DNA from: Lachnospiraceae bacterium
GTDB taxonomy: Bacteria > Bacillota > Clostridia > Lachnospirales > Lachnospiraceae
Reading direction: 5' to 3'
NCBI GenBank assembly: GCA_900757195.1
Contig: CAAEMZ010000033.1
Coordinates: forward strand, 127,912-191,911
Length of the DNA stretch: 64,000 nucleotides
The notes under the pieces are model-generated. The model did not search any database and was not told where the DNA came from. It was given only the letters and a program-made list of their open reading frames with translations. Below, piece after piece: positions 57,015 to 64,000 of the stretch. Within the stretch, counting starts at the first letter, position 1. Every line of letters starts with the position of its first letter. The position numbers were made by a program, and so were the translations under genes.

Positions 57015-57992
57015 GTGAAAGAAGCGATTTTACAGATGTTGAAGTCCGGGACGGATTTTATATCCGGTCAGGACCTGTGTGAATATTTTAAAGTTTCCCG
57101 GACGGCCGTCTGGAAAGTCATCAACCAGCTTAAAGAAGAAGGCTATGAAATCGAAGCGGTGAACCGGAAGGGCTACCGCCTCGTATCCAGTCCGGATATT
57201 CTGTCAGAAAGTGAAATTTTAAGCGGCCTGTCAACAGAAGTCCTGGGAAAGAAAATCTATCGGTACGACTGTATCGGTTCGACCAATGACCAGGCCAGGA
57301 TGCTGGCAGAAAACGGTGCGCCGGATGGATCACTGGTCATTGCGGAAACTCAGGACCGGGGAAAGGGCCGCAGAGGCCGGGGCTTTTTTGCACCGCCGGG
57401 CAGCGGTATATGGATGTCGCTCATTTTAAAACCGGAAATTCCTCCGGTGGAAGCGTCCATGATTACATTGCTCGGGGCGATGGCTGTTCTGGATATGCTG
57501 GAGAGCTATGGACTTTCCGGCGGCATCAAGTGGCCGAATGATCTGGTGGCCGATAAGAAAAAGATTACCGGAATCCTCACGGAGATGAGTGCGGGGCCGG
57601 ACCAGATCAACTACATTGTTCTTGGCATCGGGATCAATGTTAATATGAAAGACTTTCCGGAGGAGCTGAGGGCGAATGCCATATCTATGGCCATGATTTC
57701 CGGAAAAACTTACCACCGGGCGGAAGTTATCCAGCGGGTGATGAAATCCCTGGAAAAATATTACCGGATGTTTCTGGACAGCGGCAATCTGGCATTTATG
57801 AAAGAGAAGTACAACGAGCGTCTGGTTCATATGAATAAAGAAATCAGCGTTCATGAAATCCGCCGGGTGTGGAAGGGTGTTTCAAGAGGAATCAATGATA
57901 TCGGCGAACTGATCGTTTCCACCGATGCGGGGGATACCATCGTCCGTTCCGGCGAAGTGTCGATCCGCGGGGTCTACGGATATGCCGAATAG
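57015..57992 (+). CDS. birA: Bifunctional biotin--protein ligase / biotin operon repressor
   Basis: A 325-residue protein with an N-terminal winged helix (FISGQDLCEYFKVSRTAVWKVINQLKEEGYEIEAVNRKGYRL), the ligase domain with ATP/biotin motif GKGRRGRGFFAPPGSGIWMSL and KWPNDL, and a C-terminal SH3-like domain. It activates biotin and attaches it to carboxylases such as the pyruvate carboxylase encoded at 38951; the helix-turn-helix implies that it also represses biotin genes. GTG 57015 start; AGGAG at 57001-57005. Confidence 0.96.
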   Translation: MKEAILQMLKSGTDFISGQDLCEYFKVSRTAVWKVINQLKEEGYEIEAVNRKGYRLVSSPDILSESEILSGLSTEVLGKKIYRYDCIGSTNDQARMLAENGAPDGSLVIAETQDRGKGRRGRGFFAPPGSGIWMSLILKPEIPPVEASMITLLGAMAVLDMLESYGLSGGIKWPNDLVADKKKITGILTEMSAGPDQINYIVLGIGINVNMKDFPEELRANAISMAMISGKTYHRAEVIQRVMKSLEKYYRMFLDSGNLAFMKEKYNERLVHMNKEISVHEIRRVWKGVSRGINDIGELIVSTDAGDTIVRSGEVSIRGVYGYAE

Positions 57993-58016
57993 AATATGCA
58001 GAATCGAGGAGAATCT

Positions 58017-58379
58017 ATGTATCAGGAAAATGTGGTACTCTGCGCAGCCAGCGCTTACGAAGAAAAATTTTATCTGAATGAAGATTTTGCCATGCTGCCG
58101 GAGAGCATTAAACAGGAACTGCAGATTATCTGCGTGCTGTTTACCGCCGAAGTGGGCGGTGTTCTGGTGATGGAATTTGAACCGGAGGGCCGTCTGAAGC
58201 TTCGGGTCGATGTGGCTGAAGAAGATCTTCTGTTTGATGAGATCGGCAGCGGCCTTAAAATCAGACAGCTCCAGAGGGAGCGGGCAGAGTTATTTGAATC
58301 TCTGGAAATGTATTACCGGGTATTTTTCCTCGGGGATATGGAAGGATTGGAAGATATAGAAGAAGGAGGCAGTATCTAA
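58017..58379 (+). CDS. Conserved hypothetical protein (DUF6145-like)
   Basis: A 120-residue acidic protein, starting MYQENVVLCAASAYEEKFYLN, with no membrane span or signal peptide. I recall similar proteins, possibly DUF6145, beside birA and coaX in Lachnospiraceae, but have no functional assignment. Middle region EVGGVLVMEFEPEGRLKLRVDVAEEDLLFDEIG looks like an alpha/beta domain. It is packed between birA (24 nt gap) and coaX (TAATG overlap), so it is clearly translated. ATG 58017 follows GAGGAG at 58006-58011. Confidence 0.8.
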   Translation: MYQENVVLCAASAYEEKFYLNEDFAMLPESIKQELQIICVLFTAEVGGVLVMEFEPEGRLKLRVDVAEEDLLFDEIGSGLKIRQLQRERAELFESLEMYYRVFFLGDMEGLEDIEEGGSI

Positions 58380-59152
58380 TGTTATTGGCAATTGATATAG
58401 GAAATACAAACATAACGATGGGGGTTTTCCGCGGAGAAATTCTTATGGGAAATTTCCGTATGACGACCCAGATACCGAGAACATCCGATGAATTCGGTGT
58501 ACTTATCCGTGAATTATTACGGAGCTCCGGATTTGAACCAAAGGATATTGAAAATGTTATTATCGCATCGGTTGTACCGGATATTATGTATTCGTTTACA
58601 AGCGGCATTAAAAAATATTTCTGTGCGGAGCCGATCGTTGTTGGCCCCGGGGTCAAGACCGGCGTGAAGATCGGCGCGGAAAATCCAAAGGAAGTCGGCG
58701 CGGATCTGATCGTCGATGCGGCGGCAGCCAAAGATATTTACGGCGGCCCGGCCATCGTCATCGATTACGGTTCAGCGACGACCTTCGAGCTGGTTCTGGA
58801 AGACGGCACGCTGGATGCCGTTGTTATTGCACCGGGAATCCAGATGAGCGCGGATGCCTTAAGCCGGAATACAGCCAAGATTCCGGACATTGAGATCAAG
58901 AAACCGAAGAGTATTCTGGCTAAAGAAACGATCTCCTGTTTCCAGGCGGGAATCTTTTACGGAAGTGTGGGTGAAACCGATTATATCGTACGGAAGATGA
59001 AGGAAGAATCCGGTCTGCCGAACATCAAAGTGATTGCGACCGGCGGTCTTGGAACGATCATTTCCGATGAAACAGAATCCATTGATATTTATGACAGCCT
59101 GCTGACCTTAAAGGGGCTTCGGGTGATTTACAGACGATGTACAGGAAAATGA
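58379..59152 (+). CDS. coaX: Type III pantothenate kinase
   Basis: A 257-residue ASKHA-fold kinase: LLAIDIGNTNITMGVF (phosphate 1), GADLIVDAAAAK, VIDYGSATTFE and the GGLG adenosine motif. It begins coenzyme A synthesis by phosphorylating pantothenate; type III enzymes need a monovalent cation and are not inhibited by CoA. It overlaps the previous gene by one base and the next by 16 nt. CoA supply fits the CoA-ester metabolism of the organism. Confidence 0.96.
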   Translation: MLLAIDIGNTNITMGVFRGEILMGNFRMTTQIPRTSDEFGVLIRELLRSSGFEPKDIENVIIASVVPDIMYSFTSGIKKYFCAEPIVVGPGVKTGVKIGAENPKEVGADLIVDAAAAKDIYGGPAIVIDYGSATTFELVLEDGTLDAVVIAPGIQMSADALSRNTAKIPDIEIKKPKSILAKETISCFQAGIFYGSVGETDYIVRKMKEESGLPNIKVIATGGLGTIISDETESIDIYDSLLTLKGLRVIYRRCTGK

Positions 59153-60102
59153 AAATAGGCAATGTAACCATAGATAATTATGTTGTGGCGGCACCGATGG
59201 CAGGAGTGACAGACCTGCCATTTCGCTTGCTTTTGAAGGAACAGGGCGCAGGCCTTGTGTGCAGTGAAATGGTCAGTGCCAAAGCCATTTATTATAATAA
59301 TAAAAATACAGAAGCGCTGATGGCCATGGATGAGAGGGAGCGTCCCTTTTCTCTGCAGCTTTTCGGCTCCGATCCGGCGCTGATGGCGGATATGGCAAAA
59401 AAAATCGAGGACCGTCCCTTTGATATCCTGGATATTAACATGGGCTGTCCGGTGCCAAAGGTGGTCAATAACGGAGAGGGATCCGCACTGATGAAGCAGC
59501 CCCTTCTGGCCGGAAAGATTATTGAAGCCATGGCGAAGGCAACAACAAAGCCGGTCACGGTAAAAATCCGTAAGGGTTTTGATGACACCTGCATCAATGC
59601 GCCGGAGATGGCCCATATCGCCCAGGAGAGCGGAGCGGCGGCGGTTGCCGTTCACGGACGGACGCGGGAGCAGTATTATCATGGCAGGGCGGACTGGGAG
59701 ATTATCCGCCAGGTTAAAGAGCGGGTATCCATTCCGGTCATCGGCAACGGAGATATTGATTCGCCGGAAGCAGCCAAAGCCATCATGGCACAGACGGGCT
59801 GTGACGGGATCATGATCGGCCGGGGGCTCCAGGGAAATCCATGGCTGATCTCACAGATTCTCCATGGCACACCGAAGCCGGATATTTCGGAAATTGTCGC
59901 TATGATTCTCCGACATGCCCGGATGCAGATTGCAATGAGCGGGGAATATCTGGGAATACGCCAGATGCGGAAGCATGTCGCCTGGTATACGGTCGGCTAT
60001 CCGGGATCCTCGAAACTTCGGGGGATGGTCAATCAGGTGGAGAGTTATGCGGCTCTGGAAGAACTCTTAAAGGGATATGAAGCCGGTGGAATGGGGCGGT
60101 AA
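59137..60102 (+). CDS. dusB: tRNA-dihydrouridine synthase (DusB-like)
   Basis: A 321-residue FMN enzyme with APMAGVTDLPFRLL, MGCPVPKVVNNGEGSALM (catalytic Cys), VKIRKGF, VHGRTREQYYHGRADW and GNGDIDSPEAAKAI. It reduces uridines in the tRNA D-loop with NADPH. ATG 59137 or ATG 59149 could start it; the family usually begins with MKIGNV, which supports 59149 and an overlap of a few bases with coaX. Last gene of a run argF-birA-58017-coaX-dusB. Confidence 0.95.
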   Translation: MYRKMKIGNVTIDNYVVAAPMAGVTDLPFRLLLKEQGAGLVCSEMVSAKAIYYNNKNTEALMAMDERERPFSLQLFGSDPALMADMAKKIEDRPFDILDINMGCPVPKVVNNGEGSALMKQPLLAGKIIEAMAKATTKPVTVKIRKGFDDTCINAPEMAHIAQESGAAAVAVHGRTREQYYHGRADWEIIRQVKERVSIPVIGNGDIDSPEAAKAIMAQTGCDGIMIGRGLQGNPWLISQILHGTPKPDISEIVAMILRHARMQIAMSGEYLGIRQMRKHVAWYTVGYPGSSKLRGMVNQVESYAALEELLKGYEAGGMGR

Positions 60103-60117
60103 AACCTGCGCCGGATA

Positions 60118-60146
60118 TTGACACACCCGGGTTTTTACGCTATAAT
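60118..60146 (+). promoter_or_regulatory. Consensus sigma-A promoter for greA-lysS
   Basis: TTGACA (60118-60123), 17-nt spacer, TATAAT (60141-60146): perfect consensus. The leader of about 90 nt shows no T-box. Confidence 0.92.
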
Positions 60147-60241
60147 ACTGGGAATGTAAACAGCTAAACATATAAAATAGAGGTTTGGCTTTAAATGATG
60201 ACAAAAAATATATAGATTATATAAGGAAGGGCGTTAGTAAA

Positions 60242-60727
60242 GTGGAAGCTAAGAAAAATATCTTAACCTTTGCCGGACTGAAAGCATTAGAAGACGAATT
60301 ATTTGAGTTAAAGGTCAATAAAAGAAAAGAAGTTGCACAGAAAATTAAAGAAGCCAGAGAACAGGGCGATTTATCTGAAAATGCTGAATACGATGCAGCA
60401 AAAGATGAACAGCGCGACATCGAAGCAAGAATCGAAGAAATCGAAAAGATTTTGAAAAATGTTGAAGTTGTTGACGAAGATGAAGTTGATCTGGATACCA
60501 TCAGCATCGGCTGCCGCGTGCGTCTGTACGATGTGGATATGGAAGAAGAAGTGGAATACCGTATTGTAGGTTCCACGGAAGCTGACAGCCTGAATTTTAA
60601 AATTTCCAATGAATCCCCTGTCGGAGCAGCGCTTCTCGGACGTAAGGTTGGAGAAACGATTGAAGTGGAAACACAGAGCGGTTTACTGATGTTCCGTATT
60701 CTTGAAATTCAGAGAGCAAACATTTAA
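60242..60727 (+). CDS. greA: Transcription elongation factor GreA
   Basis: A 161-residue protein: N-terminal coiled coil with the acidic tip (LSENAEYDAAKDEQRDIEARI) that reaches the RNA polymerase active site, and a C-terminal FKBP-like domain (GAALLGRKVGETIEVE). It rescues backtracked polymerase by stimulating transcript cleavage. GTG 60242 is chosen because AAGGAAGG at 60223-60230 precedes it and the protein then matches GreA length; upstream in-frame codons lack an RBS. It forms an operon with lysS. Confidence 0.96.
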   Translation: MEAKKNILTFAGLKALEDELFELKVNKRKEVAQKIKEAREQGDLSENAEYDAAKDEQRDIEARIEEIEKILKNVEVVDEDEVDLDTISIGCRVRLYDVDMEEEVEYRIVGSTEADSLNFKISNESPVGAALLGRKVGETIEVETQSGLLMFRILEIQRANI

Positions 60728-60742
60728 TAGGGGGAAAAAGCA

Positions 60743-62689
60743 GTGGCAGGAGAAAAGAATAATCAGACACAGGACGTTAACCAGCTTCTCAAAGTCCGCA
60801 GAGATAAACTGAAGGAACTGCAGGATAGTGGTAAGGATCCTTTTGTCATTACAAAATATGATGTAACCCATCACAGCCAGGAAGTCAAAGATAATTTCGA
60901 TGCTCTGGAAGGTCAGAGCGTAACACTGGCCGGCCGTGTGATGTCCAAACGTGTTATGGGTAAGGCCTCATTCTGTCATATCCAGGATTTACAGGGGATG
61001 ATCCAGTCCTATGTAGCCCGGGACAGTATTGGCGAAGAAGAATATAAGGCCTTTAAAAAGCTGGATATCGGCGATATCATCGGCCTGAAAGGGGAGGTCT
61101 TTAAGACAAAGACCGGTGAGGTTTCCATTCATGCGGCAGAAGTGACACTTTTATCCAAGAGTCTTCAGATCCTTCCGGAAAAATTCCACGGACTGACAAA
61201 CACAGATATCCGTTACCGCCAGAGATACGTGGATTTAATTATGAATCAGGAATCCAAGGATACTTTTATCAAACGTTCCAAAATCATTAAAGAAATCCGT
61301 ACATTCCTTGACGGACGGGATTTCATGGAAGTTGAAACACCGATGCTCGTAGCCAATGCCGGCGGCGCAGCAGCCAGACCGTTCGAAACCCATTACAACG
61401 CTCTGGACGAAGATGTGAAACTGCGTATTTCATTGGAACTCTATCTGAAACGTCTGATCGTCGGCGGCCTTGAAAGAGTTTACGAAATCGGCCGTGTATT
61501 CCGTAACGAAGGTGTGGATACCCGCCACAATCCGGAATTTACACTGATGGAACTGTATCAGGCCTATACCGATTATGAGGGAATGATGGAACTGACAGAA
61601 AGCATGTTCCGTTACCTTGCGGAAAAAGTCTGCGGCGGCGCCGTACTGAATTATAATGACACGATCATTGATATGTCAAAACCATTCGAACGCATCACCA
61701 TGATCGATGCGGTTAAAAAATATGCAGGTGTTGATTTTACACAGGTAAAAACCGACGAGGAAGCCAAGGCTCTGGCAGATGAGCATCATGTGGCTTACGA
61801 GGCACGCCATAAAAAGGGCGATATCATCAGCCTTTTCTTTGAGGAATTCTGCGAAGAAAAACTGATTCAGCCAACCTTTGTAATGGATCATCCGATTGAA
61901 ATTTCTCCGTTGACAAAGAAAAAACCGGAAAATCCGGAACTGGTGGAACGTTTTGAGCTATTCATTTACGGACGGGAAATGTGTAATGCCTACTCTGAAT
62001 TAAATGATCCGATCGATCAGAGAGAACGTTTCAAAGCACAGGAAGAATTACTGGCACAGGGGGATGAAGAAGCGAACCATACGGATGAAGATTTCCTGAA
62101 CGCACTGGAAATCGGTATGCCTCCGACAGGCGGTATCGGATACGGTATCGACCGTCTCGTAATGCTGCTGACAAATTCTCAGGCAATTCGTGACGTTCTG
62201 CTCTTCCCGACCATGAAGTCCTTAGATGGTGGAAATAAGAAAAATGACGGAAACGGAAAGTGCTGTCCGGAAGAAGGCATTTCCTGCTGCTGCAATGCAG
62301 AAGAAGAAAAGATTGATTTTTCAGGTGTAAAAATCGAGCCTTTATTTGAAGAATTTGTTGATTTCGATACCTTCTCTAAATCGGATTTCAGAGCAGTTAA
62401 GGTGAAAGAATGTGAAGCCGTTCCGAAGAGCAAAAAGCTCCTGAAATTCGTTTTGGACGACGGAACAGGCACAGACCGCGTGATCTTAAGCGGTATCCAC
62501 GAGTATTATGAACCGGAAGAACTGATTGGAAAAACATGTATCGCAATCACAAACCTGCCGCCGAGACCGATGATGGGTATTGATTCCTGCGGTATGTTAA
62601 TTTCTGCCGTACACGAAGTGGATGGTCATGAAGGACTGAATCTTCTGATGGTTGACCCACATATTCCGGCAGGTGCGAAGCTGTACTAA
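60743..62689 (+). CDS. lysS: Lysyl-tRNA synthetase (class II) with C-terminal tRNA-binding domain
   Basis: A 648-residue protein, about 150 longer than standard LysRS. Residues about 10-500 form the usual OB anticodon domain and class II core (motif 1 FLDGRDFMEVETPML, motif 2 RVFRNEGVDTRHNPEFT, motif 3 GIGYGIDRLVML). A linker with five Cys (507, 508, 515-517) leads to a C-terminal OB domain like that of MetRS/Trbp111 (FSKSDFRAVKVKECEAVPKSKKLLKF, PPRPMMGIDSCGMLISA), which should raise tRNA affinity. GTG 60743 follows AGGGGGAAA. No T-box precedes it. Confidence 0.96.
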   Translation: MAGEKNNQTQDVNQLLKVRRDKLKELQDSGKDPFVITKYDVTHHSQEVKDNFDALEGQSVTLAGRVMSKRVMGKASFCHIQDLQGMIQSYVARDSIGEEEYKAFKKLDIGDIIGLKGEVFKTKTGEVSIHAAEVTLLSKSLQILPEKFHGLTNTDIRYRQRYVDLIMNQESKDTFIKRSKIIKEIRTFLDGRDFMEVETPMLVANAGGAAARPFETHYNALDEDVKLRISLELYLKRLIVGGLERVYEIGRVFRNEGVDTRHNPEFTLMELYQAYTDYEGMMELTESMFRYLAEKVCGGAVLNYNDTIIDMSKPFERITMIDAVKKYAGVDFTQVKTDEEAKALADEHHVAYEARHKKGDIISLFFEEFCEEKLIQPTFVMDHPIEISPLTKKKPENPELVERFELFIYGREMCNAYSELNDPIDQRERFKAQEELLAQGDEEANHTDEDFLNALEIGMPPTGGIGYGIDRLVMLLTNSQAIRDVLLFPTMKSLDGGNKKNDGNGKCCPEEGISCCCNAEEEKIDFSGVKIEPLFEEFVDFDTFSKSDFRAVKVKECEAVPKSKKLLKFVLDDGTGTDRVILSGIHEYYEPEELIGKTCIAITNLPPRPMMGIDSCGMLISAVHEVDGHEGLNLLMVDPHIPAGAKLY

Positions 62690-62796
62690 GACGAGCTGTT
62701 TTACCCGGTAAAACGTGACGCACTTCATTTTGAAAAAAACTTTAAAAATATATCTTGCATCAAATTTACATCAGATGATGCTTAAGATTGTGCAGT

Positions 62797-62831
62797 AAAG
62801 GCGGACAGTCGGAAATGATTGTCCGCCTTTT
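62797..62831 (+). terminator. Rho-independent terminator of the greA-lysS operon
   Basis: AAAGGCGGACAGTC (62797-62810) pairs with GATTGTCCGCCTTT (62817-62830) with one G-U pair and a 6-nt loop; the T-run is short (four T). Confidence 0.85.
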
Positions 62832-62875
62832 GAAATAGAGCCTGATAAGATAAGTATGAATTTTCGGAGGATAAA

Positions 62876-63322
62876 GTGAAAAGAAAATTGTTAATAAAAG
62901 TAATTTGGTGGATATATTTTGTTTTGCTTTTTGGGATTGTGATTATAAAATTCAGAGGTTCCTTTAGTGAATTGCTCATTAAAATGGAATCCACGCCATT
63001 TGGAACAAATTATAACTTAATTCCATTTAAAAGTATTGGTGAACAACTGAGCCATTTTTCAGAAGGCTGGGCAAGATTTAATCTTCTGGGGAATATAATA
63101 CCCTTTGTACCCTTTGGATTCTTGCTGCCTGTGGTTTCTGAAAAAATAAATTCCTTCATTAAGATTTTATTTGCCGGATTTGGGTTTCTTTTATTCGTTG
63201 AGGTTTTTCAATTTTTCACAAGACTTGGAAGCTTTGATGTAGATGATATATTTCTTAATATGTTAGGTATTTTTATTGGATATTTGCTGATATGGTTTGG
63301 CATTACCATGAGAAATAGTTAA
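62876..63322 (+). CDS. VanZ-like family membrane protein
   Basis: A 148-residue protein with four hydrophobic spans. The VanZ-like pattern is visible: N-terminal span (VIWWIYFVLLFGIVIIKF), NLIPFKSIG, then NLLGNIIPFVPFGFLLP and SFDVDDIFLNMLGIFIGYLL. VanZ itself gives low teicoplanin resistance, but most relatives have unknown roles. The gene is clearly more AT-rich than the housekeeping genes before it, as is the next gene, hinting at later acquisition. GTG 62876 follows GGAGG at 62865-62869. Confidence 0.87.
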   Translation: MKRKLLIKVIWWIYFVLLFGIVIIKFRGSFSELLIKMESTPFGTNYNLIPFKSIGEQLSHFSEGWARFNLLGNIIPFVPFGFLLPVVSEKINSFIKILFAGFGFLLFVEVFQFFTRLGSFDVDDIFLNMLGIFIGYLLIWFGITMRNS

Positions 63323-63413
63323 GAAAATTAGCAAATTTGATTGCTTTAATTGGTGGAGAAAAGCCTTATCCAATATTATAATGAAGCCATAAACCGATAA
63401 GGGAGGAAATGCA

Positions 63414-63890
63414 ATGAATTTAGGAAACAGTTTATTTCAGGCAAGAAAAAAATGCGGACTTTCGCAGGAGGATGTGGCGGAAAAATTAGGTGTAAGCAGG
63501 CAGACCGTTTCAAAGTGGGAAACTGATGAAACGATTCCGGATATTCGTCAATCTAAGAAAATGGCAGTGCTTTATAATGTGTCTTTAGATGAACTGATTG
63601 ATTTTGATATTGACATTAAAGAAATTCAGGAAGCCATCGACAGGACAAGCGAGGAAACAGAAGAAAAAATTGACTGGACAAAGGCCTGGGGGAAAAAGTA
63701 CCCGATTCTTCTTAAATATCAGGCAGAAGTGAATGTTCCGAATTATGCTCGAAGAATCAACATTATGCTGGATGAATTAAAACAGGATTATCAATTTAAT
63801 GAACAGGACGCAATGCTGGTTCTTAAAGATATTTTGGGCAATGTATGGAAGAGACGCAAAAATAAGGCTCTTTGTCAAGAGTTGAGGTGA
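63414..63890 (+). CDS. XRE-family transcriptional regulator
   Basis: A 158-residue protein with an N-terminal helix-turn-helix (LFQARKKCGLSQEDVAEKLGVSRQTVSKWETDETIPD), the common clostridial XRE form. Residues about 65-158 are a helical region (IDRTSEETEEKIDWTKAWGKKYPILLKYQ) without a known ligand domain or membrane span. The target is unknown; the VanZ-like gene 90 nt upstream is a candidate. RBS AGGGAGG before ATG 63414. Confidence 0.88.
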   Translation: MNLGNSLFQARKKCGLSQEDVAEKLGVSRQTVSKWETDETIPDIRQSKKMAVLYNVSLDELIDFDIDIKEIQEAIDRTSEETEEKIDWTKAWGKKYPILLKYQAEVNVPNYARRINIMLDELKQDYQFNEQDAMLVLKDILGNVWKRRKNKALCQELR

Positions 63891-63899
63891 AATATTTTT

Positions 63900-63931
63900 G
63901 GGGCACAGGAACGATGTTTCTGTGTCTCTTT
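63900..63931 (+). terminator. Probable terminator after the XRE gene
   Basis: GGGGCACAGGAAC (63900-63912) pairs with GTTTCTGTGTCTC (63916-63928) with several G-U pairs and a 3-nt loop, then TTT. Beyond it (63932-64000) nothing recognisable is seen. Confidence 0.6.
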
Positions 63932-64000
63932 ATGTTAGAGATAAAAAGATTCGATTCCTAAAGTTTTCAAAGTTCCGATATCCAAAAGCATTACGTTTAA

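Noticed and set aside
60147..60241. T-box or lysine riboswitch before greA-lysS
   Set aside because: The leader is under 100 nt, AT-rich, and has no T-box sequence or specifier-loop-like structure.

Overview
The window looks like a chromosomal segment of an anaerobic Firmicute of the class Clostridia, most likely Lachnospiraceae. The reasons are the mix of families (trimeric bifurcating [FeFe] hydrogenase with sensory hydrogenases, NfnAB, HprK/RapZ/WhiA/HPr-like cluster, LysRS fused to a MetRS-type tRNA-binding domain, a PurF paralogue lacking its catalytic Cys), strong AGGAGG-type ribosome binding sites and canonical TTGACA/TATAAT promoters with 17-nt spacing. No rRNA, tRNA, CRISPR array, transposase or phage gene was seen.

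Layout. 1-1087: end of an unrecognised gene, an HxlR regulator and a GNAT acetyltransferase. 1088-5109: an AT-rich catabolic island bounded by a 98-bp direct repeat. It holds a GntP-family permease, a PAS-type sigma-54 activator and a MaoC-type enoyl-CoA hydratase; both enzyme/transport genes have a correctly spaced -24/-12 promoter. 5110-8470: uppP, an acyl-CoA:carboxylate CoA-transferase and a membrane-anchored MerR regulator. 8473-19902: a two-way hydrogenase region. The rightward operon encodes the electron-bifurcating HydABC hydrogenase with a HATPase protein and a ferredoxin-like protein, then, after a terminator, a PAS-bearing sensory hydrogenase and a SpoIIE-type phosphatase. The leftward operon encodes two DRTGG proteins, an RsbW-like ATPase, a second variant hydrogenase and a PHP phosphoesterase. 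19924-33600: Nudix, M18 aminopeptidase, a repetitive coiled-coil gene, an NSS symporter, murF, nfnAB, a HAD phosphatase, ftsH, uvrC. 33789-38824: hprK-glcK-murB-rapZ-whiA-HPr-like operon. 38951-46908: pyruvate carboxylase, PurF paralogue, NhaC antiporter, C39-like protein, chloramphenicol acetyltransferase-like gene. 47069-62689: dnaE, pfkA, trkH-trkA, RNA methyltransferase, nfeD-SPFH, argF, birA, unknown gene, coaX, dusB, greA-lysS. 62876-63890: a more AT-rich end with a VanZ-like protein and an XRE regulator.

The genes fit a fermentative gut-type anaerobe. PfkA, GlcK and HprK/HPr-like handle and sense sugar flux. HydABC and NfnAB balance NADH, NADPH and ferredoxin. Pyc (with BirA to biotinylate it) replenishes oxaloacetate, and the CoA-transferase makes a short-chain fatty acid as end product. 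The most interesting system is the hydrogenase-linked signalling set: two divergent hydrogenase-like sensors, two HATPase proteins, two DRTGG proteins and a PP2C phosphatase packed around one catalytic hydrogenase. A 70-bp hairpin-rich repeat family occurs in two tandem arrays and one fragment; one array appears to supply the -35 box of the hprK promoter, and the fragment supplies the murF stop codon.
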